Positions 1 through 6,431 of a stretch of DNA of 39,304 nucleotides are shown here, piece after piece. The notes beneath the pieces were generated by a model. That model did not search any database, was not told the origin of the DNA, and saw only the letters and a program-made list of their open reading frames with translations. This stretch comes from Eubacteriales bacterium (GTDB taxonomy: Bacteria > Bacillota > Clostridia > Lachnospirales > Lachnospiraceae), in the NCBI GenBank assembly GCA_030526665.1, contig JAUNCI010000012.1:1-39304 (forward strand). Direction: 5' to 3'. Each line of letters begins with the position of its first letter. Positions within the stretch are counted from its first letter, which is position 1. Position numbers and translations under genes: made by a program.

Positions 1-75
1 TAAAGAATTTTCGAGAATCGTATGTGTTTCACTGTTCAGTTATCAAGGTTTTTACTGCCTCGCGACAGCTTAGTT

Positions 76-104
76 AGAATATCATGTTCATTCTAACTTG
101 TCAA
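76..104 (-). promoter_or_regulatory. Promoter P2 pointing off the left edge (probably rRNA)
   Basis: On the minus strand there is TTGACA (99-104), a 17-bp spacer and TATTCT (76-81), with TG one base before the -10 box (extended -10). The following minus-strand bases to position 1 contain AACCTTGATAACTGAACAG, a type of sequence common in leaders and spacers of Firmicute rRNA operons. I infer that an rRNA operon starts just outside the window; no rRNA sequence itself is visible. Confidence 0.75.
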
Positions 105-168
105 GCACTTTTTTCAAGTTTTTTAAAAGCTTTTTTTGAAGTGCTTTGTCGTTTTTGACAGCTTTGAT

Positions 169-197
169 AGATTATCATATCTCATAAGCTTTGTCAA
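169..197 (-). promoter_or_regulatory. Promoter P1, tandem with P2
   Basis: TTGACA (192-197), a 17-bp spacer and TAATCT (169-174) on the minus strand, again with TG one base before the -10 box. Both P1 and P2 are followed by AAGCTGTC, so the two start regions look like copies of one another. Tandem near-consensus promoters 93 bp apart are typical of stable RNA operons. Confidence 0.75.
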
Positions 198-241
198 CAA
201 CTTTTCCAAAACTTTTTTCAATGAATTTCAACCGATCCTAT

Positions 242-258
242 CGTTTGAAATTCAAACG
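242..258 (-). repeat. Perfect inverted repeat at the 3' end of tRNA-Ser(GGA)
   Basis: CGTTTGAA (242-249), one base, TTCAAACG (251-258). The transcript would fold into a hairpin beginning at the tRNA discriminator base. No run of U follows, so it is not a classical terminator; it may act in trailer processing or weak termination. Confidence 0.5.
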
Positions 259-346
259 GAGAAGGAGGGATTTGAACCCTCGCGCCGCTGTTAACGACCT
301 GCACCCTTTCCAGGGGTGTCCCTTCGGCCAGCTTGGGTACTTCTCC
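257..346 (-). tRNA. tRNA-Ser (anticodon GGA)
   Basis: The minus strand folds into a 90-nt class II tRNA: acceptor stem GGAGAAG/CTTCTCC, anticodon stem CACCC/GGGTG with loop CTGGAAA (anticodon GGA, reads UCC/UCU), a long variable arm, and T loop GTTCAAATC. The discriminator is G, as in tRNA-Ser, and CCA is not encoded. The gene lies about 80 nt downstream of a second tRNA-Ser and probably belongs to the same transcript. Confidence 0.95.
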
Positions 347-425
347 AAATTGCCCTACTTATTATTTCGCTATATTTAGCCCATAAAAGCAAGATTGCCA
401 AGCGCTCAATAAGCACCTGGCAAAG

Positions 426-511
426 CGGAGAGGGTGGGATTCGAACCCACGTGCCCTTGCGGACAAACGGTTTTCAAGACCGCCTCGTTATGACCACTTC
501 GATACCTCTCC
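426..511 (-). tRNA. tRNA-Ser (anticodon TGA)
   Basis: The minus strand gives an 86-nt class II tRNA: acceptor stem GGAGAGG/CCTCTCC, anticodon loop CTTGAAA (anticodon TGA, reads UCN), a long variable arm, T loop GTTCGAATC and discriminator G. No CCA is encoded, so 3' maturation needs RNase Z and CCA-adding enzyme; an RNase Z gene lies 2 kb away. It is the first gene after the promoter at 559-587. Confidence 0.95.
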
Positions 512-558
512 ATGTTTTTTGTTTTCTGCGTTGTTTTGTTTCGCTCAACGCAAGACAT

Positions 559-587
559 ATATTATCATCACTCATTCTATATGTCAA
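559..587 (-). promoter_or_regulatory. Promoter of the tRNA-Ser pair
   Basis: Minus-strand TTGACA (582-587), 17-bp spacer, TAATAT (559-564), with TG one base before the -10 box. It has the same architecture as the two promoters at 76-104 and 169-197. The first transcribed gene is tRNA-Ser(TGA), about 45 nt downstream. Confidence 0.75.
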
Positions 588-661
588 CACTTTTTTTCAA
601 CTTTTTTAGATTTTTTTATTTTTTCTTTTTTCTTTCCAAAAAGCCATTTACGAACACGCAT
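584..661 (-). CDS. Possible 25-residue lysine-rich small protein
   Basis: An ATG begins one base after the ispD stop codon and opens a 25-codon frame ending in TGA that overlaps the -35 box of the tRNA-Ser promoter. The predicted peptide starts MRVRKWLFGKKKEK and ends KKVEKKC: 13 Lys and 2 Arg among 25 residues, with one aromatic patch (WLF). It has no ribosome binding site of its own, so it would depend on translational coupling to ispD. A-rich DNA in an ispD trailer can give Lys codons by chance, so the call is tentative. No family is recognised. Confidence 0.25.
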   Translation of the reverse strand: MRVRKWLFGKKKEKIKKSKKVEKKC

Positions 662-662
662 T

Positions 663-1358
663 TTAATGAACCAGAAACGCCTCTGCAATCAGGATATCTT
701 CGGGTGTCGTAACCTTGATATTACGATAAGATCCTTCTGTCAATACGATTGGAATCCCCATCTCATGCTCTACAACCATAGCATCGTCCGTTATCGATTC
801 CATCTCTTTTTTTCGTATACTTCTGTGTGCATCACAAATAAGCTGATACTCAAATATCTGCGGAGTTTGAATCGTCCAGACCTTACTTCTGGTCGGCGTA
901 CTCTCCACTTCTCCATGATCATTTGCAATTTTCACAGTATCTTTGCAAGGCATACCTATTACACATGCGCCTGTTCTTTGCACATCTTTCAATCCACGCG
1001 CAAGCATCTCCTCATCAACAAAAGGTCGTGCTCCGTCATGAATAAACACATACTTTGGATCTTCACATGCAAGCAATCCCGCATAAACAGAATCATAGCG
1101 TTCTTTTCCTCCCGCTACAATCTTTTTTACCTTTGTGAGCTGATATTTCTCAACGATTTCTTTCTCACAGTATTCGATTGCATCCTGATTTGTCACCAAT
1201 ATAATTTCATCTATTATAGAAGTATCCTGAAAGCATTTCAGCGCATAGTATACCAGAGGCAGTCCCCGGACTTCCAGAAACTGCTTCTGTATTTTACTAT
1301 TCATTCTCTTTCCCTGTCCTGCAGCCAATACAATTGCGCTGTTTTTCATAGGTGTCAT
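663..1358 (-). CDS. ispD: IspD, 2-C-methyl-D-erythritol 4-phosphate cytidylyltransferase
   Basis: Transfers CMP from CTP to MEP in the cytosol, the third step of the non-mevalonate isoprenoid pathway. The 231-residue protein has the usual family length. The nucleotide-binding motif LAAGQGKRM is at residues 11-19, followed by KQFLEV; the FIHDGARPFV segment and the C-terminal TTPEDILIAEAFL are typical of IspD. The first ATG is preceded by GGAG at 9 nt inside the end of tsaD, which supports this start over the ATG three codons later. It is the last recognised gene of the tsaE-to-ispD operon, with one base between the tsaD stop and its start. Confidence 0.93.
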   Translation of the reverse strand: MTPMKNSAIVLAAGQGKRMNSKIQKQFLEVRGLPLVYYALKCFQDTSIIDEIILVTNQDAIEYCEKEIVEKYQLTKVKKIVAGGKERYDSVYAGLLACEDPKYVFIHDGARPFVDEEMLARGLKDVQRTGACVIGMPCKDTVKIANDHGEVESTPTRSKVWTIQTPQIFEYQLICDAHRSIRKKEMESITDDAMVVEHEMGIPIVLTEGSYRNIKVTTPEDILIAEAFLVH

Positions 1359-1359
1359 T

Positions 1360-2379
1360 TTAACGTTCTCCCAATTTCAGATTCGGAACTGCATTTAAAT
1401 CCAGTCCATGTCTGGTTCCTTTTTGGTACTCATAGTAAGCCGCAACACCAATCATTGCCGCATTATCTGTACAGAAGATCGGCGAAGGACGATAAAACGT
1501 ATAATTATTCTCGTCACATGCTTTTTGCATCGCTTCTCGAAGCGCACCATTCGATGCCACGCCTCCGGCGATTGCAATTTTATTCATTCCCAGATTCTTG
1601 GCAGCAAGCATCGTATGTTCAACCAGAACATCTACTACCGCCTTCTGGAAGGAAGCTGCCAAATCTGCGCGATTTACCTCTTCCCCCTTCATGTTTGCAT
1701 TATTGATATAATTCAATACAGCAGATTTAACCCCGCTGAAGCTAAAATCGTACGGATTATCCCCGACTTTTGCGCGTGGAAATTCGATTGCGTCTGCATT
1801 TCCTTCTTTTGCCAGTTTATCCACTTTTGGTCCGCCCGGATATCCCAGTCCAATGGCTCTGGCTACCTTATCAAAAGCCTCTCCTGCAGCATCGTCCCTT
1901 GTTCTGCCTAAAATCTCAAATTCTCCATAGTCTTTTACAATAACCAGATGCGTATGACCGCCGGATACGATCAGGCACAGAAATGGCGGCTCCAGATCCG
2001 GATGTTCAATATAATTGGCAGAAACATGACCTTCTATATGATGCACGCCAACAAGCGGTAATTTTCGCGCATACGCAATCGCTTTTGCCTCTGCAACACC
2101 TACCAAAAGTGCGCCAACCAGTCCGGGGCCATAAGTAACACCAATCGCATCAAGATCGTCTAATGATACATTCGCCTCACTTAATGCCTGTTCAATCACC
2201 TGATTGATTTTCTCGATATGTTTACGTGACGCAATTTCCGGAACCACGCCACCGTATAATGTATGTAGTGCAATCTGTGATGAAATCACATTGGACATAA
2301 TCGTTCTGCCGTTTTTTACAACAGAAGCCGCTGTTTCATCACATGAGCTTTCAATCGCCAATATCAATGTATCTTTCAT
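1360..2379 (-). CDS. tsaD: TsaD, tRNA N6-threonylcarbamoyladenosine transferase subunit
   Basis: Catalytic subunit that, with TsaB and TsaE, transfers the threonylcarbamoyl group to A37 of ANN-reading tRNAs. The 339-residue protein shows the Kae1/TsaD features: [10 protein letters not shown] near the N terminus, the metal-binding HxxxH (H114, H118), the VSGGHTHL block, IAGGVASNG and the C-terminal CTDNAAMIG. The start lies 10 nt after the rnz stop; an AGGAG lies 13 nt before the ATG inside rnz, so translation is probably coupled. All three dedicated t6A proteins are in this operon; TsaC/YwlC, which makes the activated intermediate, is not in the window. Confidence 0.96.
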   Translation of the reverse strand: MKDTLILAIESSCDETAASVVKNGRTIMSNVISSQIALHTLYGGVVPEIASRKHIEKINQVIEQALSEANVSLDDLDAIGVTYGPGLVGALLVGVAEAKAIAYARKLPLVGVHHIEGHVSANYIEHPDLEPPFLCLIVSGGHTHLVIVKDYGEFEILGRTRDDAAGEAFDKVARAIGLGYPGGPKVDKLAKEGNADAIEFPRAKVGDNPYDFSFSGVKSAVLNYINNANMKGEEVNRADLAASFQKAVVDVLVEHTMLAAKNLGMNKIAIAGGVASNGALREAMQKACDENNYTFYRPSPIFCTDNAAMIGVAAYYEYQKGTRHGLDLNAVPNLKLGER

Positions 2380-2389
2380 TTTGTAATTG

Positions 2390-3307
2390 TCACTCCTCTT
2401 CGAAATTCAATTCTAAACTTTTTCCGTCTTTTCCCGGATAGGCATTCGGAAAAATTTCTCGAACTCCCGGCATAAACTCATCCGGTCGTACAAGCGAAGG
2501 ACTGTAATGCGTCAGCCACATTGTATCCACTTTTGCTTTTTTGGCAAGTTCTGCTGCTTCTCTAAACATCATATGTTTATTTTCAATTGCTTTTACCTGT
2601 TTATCTTCTTCTCCGTACATGCCTTCGCATATAAAAAGATCCGATTCCTGTGCGTTTTTCAAAATGGATTCTGTAGGTCTTGTATCTGTACTATAAGTTA
2701 CCTTTATCCCTTTTCGGTCCGGTCCCAGTACCATCTCAGGAGTATAGACTTTTCCCGTTTCAGTGTCTTCGATTACATTCCCTTTTTGCAGAGGATTCCA
2801 GTATTTCAATGGAATCTCCTGTTCACGGGCACGTTCAGGCGAGAATTTCCCCTGACGTAAAATTTCAATCGTATATCCATAACACAATACATTATGATTC
2901 ACTCTAAAAGCAGTAATGCGGTATCCATTCATTTCAAATACCTGCTCTGCCCCCTGAATTTCAACGAATCGAATCGGAAACGGCAGTTCCGGCGCAATAA
3001 CACGCAATGCGTTTACAACACGTTCCAGTCCCTTTGGGCCAATCAGAGTCAAAGGTTCCGTACGATCTGCATTTCCCATCGTCAAAAGCAGACCCGGAAG
3101 TCCACTAATGTGGTCTCCATGATAGTGGGTAAAGCAAATGGTATCAATTGGCTTAAAACTCCACCCTTTTTCTTTAATCGCAACCTGTGTTCCTTCTCCA
3201 CAGTCAATCAACAGGCTGCTACCGTTATATCTCGTCATCAGCGCTGTCAGCCATCTTTTTGGCAATGGCATCATCCCGCCGCATCCGAGCAAACATACAT
3301 CCAGCAT
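2390..3307 (-). CDS. rnz: Ribonuclease Z (tRNA 3' endonuclease)
   Basis: Zinc-dependent metallo-beta-lactamase-fold endonuclease that cuts the 3' trailer of tRNA precursors after the discriminator base. The 305-residue protein opens with [16 protein letters not shown], and the metal motif HYHGDH is at residues 61-66. A second metal patch is seen at FRVNHN and a later one at LTHYSPS. A GEGT motif lies at residues 37-40. The two nearby tRNA-Ser genes lack an encoded CCA and are the type of substrate this enzyme needs. It sits between rimI and tsaD in the operon; only a weak AAGGA precedes the ATG. Confidence 0.95.
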   Translation of the reverse strand: MLDVCLLGCGGMMPLPKRWLTALMTRYNGSSLLIDCGEGTQVAIKEKGWSFKPIDTICFTHYHGDHISGLPGLLLTMGNADRTEPLTLIGPKGLERVVNALRVIAPELPFPIRFVEIQGAEQVFEMNGYRITAFRVNHNVLCYGYTIEILRQGKFSPERAREQEIPLKYWNPLQKGNVIEDTETGKVYTPEMVLGPDRKGIKVTYSTDTRPTESILKNAQESDLFICEGMYGEEDKQVKAIENKHMMFREAAELAKKAKVDTMWLTHYSPSLVRPDEFMPGVREIFPNAYPGKDGKSLELNFEEE

Positions 3308-3349
3308 AATCTATTTCTATTCCTTTATATTCAATCAAATCTATTTGCG

Positions 3350-3781
3350 CTACTTTCGTGTCATCAAAATCGCGTCTTCCACAGGATCCGTATAATAATT
3401 TTTGCGTATACCATCCTGTTCAAAACCAAGTCGGCTGTATAATCGTATTGCAGTCTCATTACTCTTTCGCACTTCCAGATGAATCACATTCACTCCTCGT
3501 TCCGAGCACAAACGAATCAGACCATCTACAAGGAAATGTCCGATTCCTTCCCCCTGTCGATCTGATCTGACTGCTACGTTTGTAATGTCTCCTTCATCCA
3601 AAACCAGAATAATACCGCAATACCCCAGTATTTTTCCTTTTTCCTCTACTACGAGAAACATTCCTTCATCTCGCATTAAATATGTAAAAAAACCTTCACG
3701 AGTCCAAGGCGGCTGAAACAGAGCCTCTTCAATTTCCATAACCTGATCCAGGTCTTCTACCAACATTTCGCGAAGTACCAT
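3350..3781 (-). CDS. rimI: RimI-type N-alpha-acetyltransferase (GNAT)
   Basis: Predicted to transfer acetyl from acetyl-CoA to a protein N terminus; the model substrate in Escherichia coli is ribosomal protein bS18. The 143-residue protein is a complete GNAT fold with the acetyl-CoA motif RSDRQGEGIGHFLVDGL and the typical HLEVRKSNETAIRLYSRLGF segment. The start is supported by GGAG at 6 nt and lies 3 nt before the tsaB stop. Its place between tsaB and tsaD matches the common tsaE-tsaB-rimI-tsaD arrangement of Gram-positive bacteria. The true substrate is not shown by the sequence. Confidence 0.9.
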   Translation of the reverse strand: MVLREMLVEDLDQVMEIEEALFQPPWTREGFFTYLMRDEGMFLVVEEKGKILGYCGIILVLDEGDITNVAVRSDRQGEGIGHFLVDGLIRLCSERGVNVIHLEVRKSNETAIRLYSRLGFEQDGIRKNYYTDPVEDAILMTRK

Positions 3782-3784
3782 AAC

Positions 3785-4498
3785 TTACTCCCCTGCTCTT
3801 TTTTCACGCTCCGCACGTTCTCGCTCAGCCTGCGAAACTCTGAGATAATCCGGCGCATGTTCTGATGCCTTTTCTGTTTTTCCATTTCTATAATACAGTG
3901 CTCCCAAAGCTCCAACTGCCGCCGCACGTTGTTTATTTACATGAGCCGGTGCAAATGCAAAAGGTACTTTCAGGTTCTCTTTGATCAATTCCTGAAATAC
4001 CGGAACTCCGTCTCCCAGAAATGTAACCGGTTCTCCGATTTCATTTAATTTATCCAAAAGTTCTTTCATCGGAACTGCCATCTGTCCTTCCACCGTTACC
4101 ATCTCATGATTCTCGAAACGATAAATTCCTGTGTATACCTGACTTCTTCTCGCATCCATGATTGGACAGATCAATGCCGTATGGTCATACAAATTATATG
4201 CAAGAGCTTCTACCGTAGGTACTGAAACCAACGGCTTATCAAGAGCAAGGCCAAGTCCTTTTGCTGTAGCAGATCCTATTCTGAGTCCGGTAAAAGACCC
4301 CGGACCGGCTGCAACTGCAATAGCATCGATGGAATTCAAATCTGTTTCTGTCATCTTTACCACTTCATCGAGCATCGGCAGAAGAGTTTGTGAATGCGTC
4401 TTTTTATGATTGATCGTATATTCCGCAACCAATATTTCGTCCTGAATAATCGCTACTGACGCAACGATACCGGAACTGTCTAATGCTAAAATTTTCAT
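3785..4498 (-). CDS. tsaB: TsaB, t6A biosynthesis scaffold protein
   Basis: Non-catalytic partner that bridges TsaD and TsaE in the t6A complex. The 237-residue protein starts MKILALDSSG, the standard TsaB opening, and has VAAGPGSFTGLRIG and the ICPIMDARRSQVYTG block. An in-frame upstream ATG at 4543 would overlap tsaE and add 15 unrelated residues. I chose the ATG at 4498 because AGGTG stands 8 nt before it and homologues begin there. It lies 41 nt after tsaE in the operon. Confidence 0.93.
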   Translation of the reverse strand: MKILALDSSGIVASVAIIQDEILVAEYTINHKKTHSQTLLPMLDEVVKMTETDLNSIDAIAVAAGPGSFTGLRIGSATAKGLGLALDKPLVSVPTVEALAYNLYDHTALICPIMDARRSQVYTGIYRFENHEMVTVEGQMAVPMKELLDKLNEIGEPVTFLGDGVPVFQELIKENLKVPFAFAPAHVNKQRAAAVGALGALYYRNGKTEKASEHAPDYLRVSQAERERAEREKRAGE

Positions 4499-4539
4499 TC
4501 TATTATCACCTATTTTTGATTTAATGTATTTTGCGCGAA

Positions 4540-4965
4540 TCAAATTTCCTCAATTGTGATTCGGCGATAATCAAATCCCTTCTCCAGATCTTTTTCAATT
4601 GTAATCTGTGTATAATGTTCCGGAAGAATTTCTTCTATTATATTTGCCCACTCAACCAAAGAAATACCTGTTCCGAAAAAGTAATCATTGTATCCTATTT
4701 CTTCCATTTCTTCCACATCACCAATTCGATATACATCAAAATGATAAAACGGAAGGCGTCCTGTTTCATATTCCTGAATTATTGTAAACGTCGGACTACT
4801 GATTGGTTCTGTAATGCCAAGGCCTGCCGCTACTCCCTGTGTAAGCACGGTTTTACCAACGCCAAGGTCTCCGATCAGTGTATAGAGCTGGCCCGGTTTA
4901 GCCTCCGCGCCGATTTTTCTTCCTAATTCAAATGTTTCTTCCGGAGTATAAGTTTCTATTATCAT
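4540..4965 (-). CDS. tsaE: TsaE, t6A biosynthesis ATPase
   Basis: P-loop ATPase that drives turnover of the TsaBD complex. The 141-residue protein has Walker A GDLGVGKT at residues 32-39, SSPTFTIIQEY and the FYHFDVYRI block, all standard for TsaE. AGGTG stands 5 nt before the ATG. It is the first gene of the six-gene operon; its promoter overlaps that of the divergent cyclophilin gene. Confidence 0.95.
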   Translation of the reverse strand: MIIETYTPEETFELGRKIGAEAKPGQLYTLIGDLGVGKTVLTQGVAAGLGITEPISSPTFTIIQEYETGRLPFYHFDVYRIGDVEEMEEIGYNDYFFGTGISLVEWANIIEEILPEHYTQITIEKDLEKGFDYRRITIEEI

Positions 4966-4981
4966 TCTATCACCTTTTTTC

Positions 4982-5010
4982 TTGCAGAATCATTCATTGC
5001 ATATTATAAT
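4982..5010 (+). promoter_or_regulatory. Promoter of the cyclophilin gene
   Basis: TTGCAG (4982-4987), 17-bp spacer, TATAAT (5005-5010), about 47 bp before the cyclophilin ATG. The -10 box lies in the palindrome ATTATAAT (5003-5010), which also supplies the -10 box of the divergent tsaE promoter. Confidence 0.75.
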
Positions 5011-5031
5011 AGAGCAATCAATGAAAAACAA
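5003..5031 (-). promoter_or_regulatory. Promoter of the tsaE-tsaB-rimI-rnz-tsaD-ispD operon
   Basis: Minus-strand TTGTTT (5026-5031), 17-bp spacer, TATAAT (5003-5008). It uses the same palindromic ATTATAAT as the plus-strand cyclophilin promoter, so RNA polymerase should be able to occupy only one of the two at a time. Confidence 0.65.
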
Positions 5032-5057
5032 CACTTTTTGAGAAGGAGACGAAATCG

Positions 5058-5576
5058 ATGGCAAATCCAATCGTTACGATTACTATGGATAACGGCGATA
5101 TCATGAAAGCAGAACTTTTTCCTGAAATCGCTCCAAATACTGTAAATAACTTCATCAGTCTGGTAAAAAAAGGTTTTTATGACGGCCTTATTTTCCACAG
5201 AGTTATCAGAGGTTTTATGATTCAGGGCGGATGTCCTGACGGAACCGGAATGGGCGGTCCTGGCTACCAGATCAAAGGTGAGTTCAACCAGAATCGTTTC
5301 AACAACCCGCTTGCACACACAGAAGGTGTTCTTTCTATGGCACGTGCAATGCACCCGGATTCAGCAGGAAGCCAGTTCTTCATCATGCACAAAAAAGCGC
5401 CTCACCTTGATGGTGCTTATGCTGCATTCGGTCAGATCATCGAAGGAATGGATGTTGTAAATCGTATCGCCGAAGAAGATACTGATTACAGCGATCGCCC
5501 GCTTGATGAACAGAAAATCAAATCTATGACCGTTGATACTTTCGGTGTAGAGTATCCGGAACCGGAGAAATGCTAA
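5058..5576 (+). CDS. ppiB: Cyclophilin-type peptidyl-prolyl cis-trans isomerase
   Basis: Catalyses cis-trans isomerisation of prolyl bonds, probably as a cytosolic folding helper since no signal peptide or membrane segment is seen. The 172-residue protein has the cyclophilin blocks FHRVIRGFMIQGG, MARAMHPDSAGSQFFI and HLDGAYAAFGQIIEGMDVV in order. The catalytic-site Arg is in FHRV. AGGAG precedes the ATG at about 9 nt. It is a single-gene unit, closed by the hairpin at 5601-5627. Confidence 0.94.
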   Translation: MANPIVTITMDNGDIMKAELFPEIAPNTVNNFISLVKKGFYDGLIFHRVIRGFMIQGGCPDGTGMGGPGYQIKGEFNQNRFNNPLAHTEGVLSMARAMHPDSAGSQFFIMHKKAPHLDGAYAAFGQIIEGMDVVNRIAEEDTDYSDRPLDEQKIKSMTVDTFGVEYPEPEKC

Positions 5577-5595
5577 ATTTCAAGAGTATATTTGC

Positions 5596-5627
5596 AAAAA
5601 GACGATTGCGTGGCAATCGTCTTTTTT
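5596..5627. terminator. Bidirectional terminator between the cyclophilin gene and yigZ
   Basis: Stem GACGATTGC (5601-5609) and GCAATCGTC (5613-5621) with a 3-nt loop, followed by six T on the plus strand and preceded by five A, so it can work for both converging genes. Confidence 0.85.
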
Positions 5628-5636
5628 CTATATATA

Positions 5637-6293
5637 TTAATCTTCAAATATAACAACTTCTCCGTCAATCACTGCAAAATACAGTTCCTTTTCTTTTTTC
5701 ATGACGGCACGTCCATTTGTTCCTTCTGTAATTTCTTTTTGTACTGCTTCTATTTCATCATCCGGAATCATCAAATGCAATTTGACTTTATCTGTATATT
5801 TCGAGTCAAGAATCGGGAGTTTTCGTTCTCCGGCTATGTATTGGAGTTTTCCGATCCCGGTATAGTCTGTGGAAACTTCAAGAGAGATACCATGAATTTT
5901 CTCAATGATCGTACTATTTCGAAGTCCTTCCTGTACCGCTCCGGAATAAGCACGTACGAGTCCGCCGGTACCAAGCAGCACCCCGCCGAAATATCTGGTT
6001 ACGACCACTGCGACATTATAGATATCCTCACCAAGAATCACATCCAGCATTGGACGCCCTGCTGTTCCGGATGGTTCACCATCGTCACTGCATCGGGTAA
6101 ATTCTCTCTTCTCACCAACTGAGTACACATGACAGTTATGTCTGGCATCCCAATATTTCTTTTTGGTTTCTTCGATGAATGCCTGTGCTTCTTCCTCCGT
6201 TTTTACAGGCTTTACAGTGGCTATAAATCTCGATTTTTTCTCAATCAGTTCTCCTTCGCCGCCTTCATACACTGTTTTATATCTGCTTAACAT
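5637..6293 (-). CDS. yigZ: YigZ/IMPACT-family protein (UPF0029 + DUF1949)
   Basis: A 218-residue protein of the YigZ family. The N-terminal UPF0029 domain holds KSRFIATVKPV and the family block CHVYSVG, SDDGEPSGTAGRPML, with GGVLLGTGGLVRAYS closing it near residue 120. The C-terminal half has the ferredoxin-like DUF1949 layout. Eukaryotic IMPACT acts in translation control; the bacterial role is not established. The only ribosome binding site candidate, AAGGA, is about 14 nt before the ATG, which is long. It is a single-gene unit converging on the cyclophilin gene. Confidence 0.88.
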   Translation of the reverse strand: MLSRYKTVYEGGEGELIEKKSRFIATVKPVKTEEEAQAFIEETKKKYWDARHNCHVYSVGEKREFTRCSDDGEPSGTAGRPMLDVILGEDIYNVAVVVTRYFGGVLLGTGGLVRAYSGAVQEGLRNSTIIEKIHGISLEVSTDYTGIGKLQYIAGERKLPILDSKYTDKVKLHLMIPDDEIEAVQKEITEGTNGRAVMKKEKELYFAVIDGEVVIFED

Positions 6294-6376
6294 AAATGCC
6301 GTATGTTTCCTTTCACTTTACTTTTTGAAATACCTTTATATTATCATGAAACCACAGTCGGCGCTAGTATTCATTA

Positions 6377-6405
6377 TTGTTTTTCCCTTCTATATTTGAT
6401 ATAAT
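6377..6405 (+). promoter_or_regulatory. Promoter of the class A PBP gene
   Basis: TTGTTT (6377-6382), 17-bp spacer and TATAAT (6400-6405), with TG one base before the -10 box. The ATG is 27 bp downstream, behind GGAGG at 6421-6425. Confidence 0.65.
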
Positions 6406-6431
6406 AGAACAGATTGTAAAGGAGGAATTCT

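Noticed and set aside
519-1706. A 395-codon open frame on the plus strand over ispD and tsaD
   Set aside because: Antisense to two well-defined genes, low-complexity start and no ribosome binding site.
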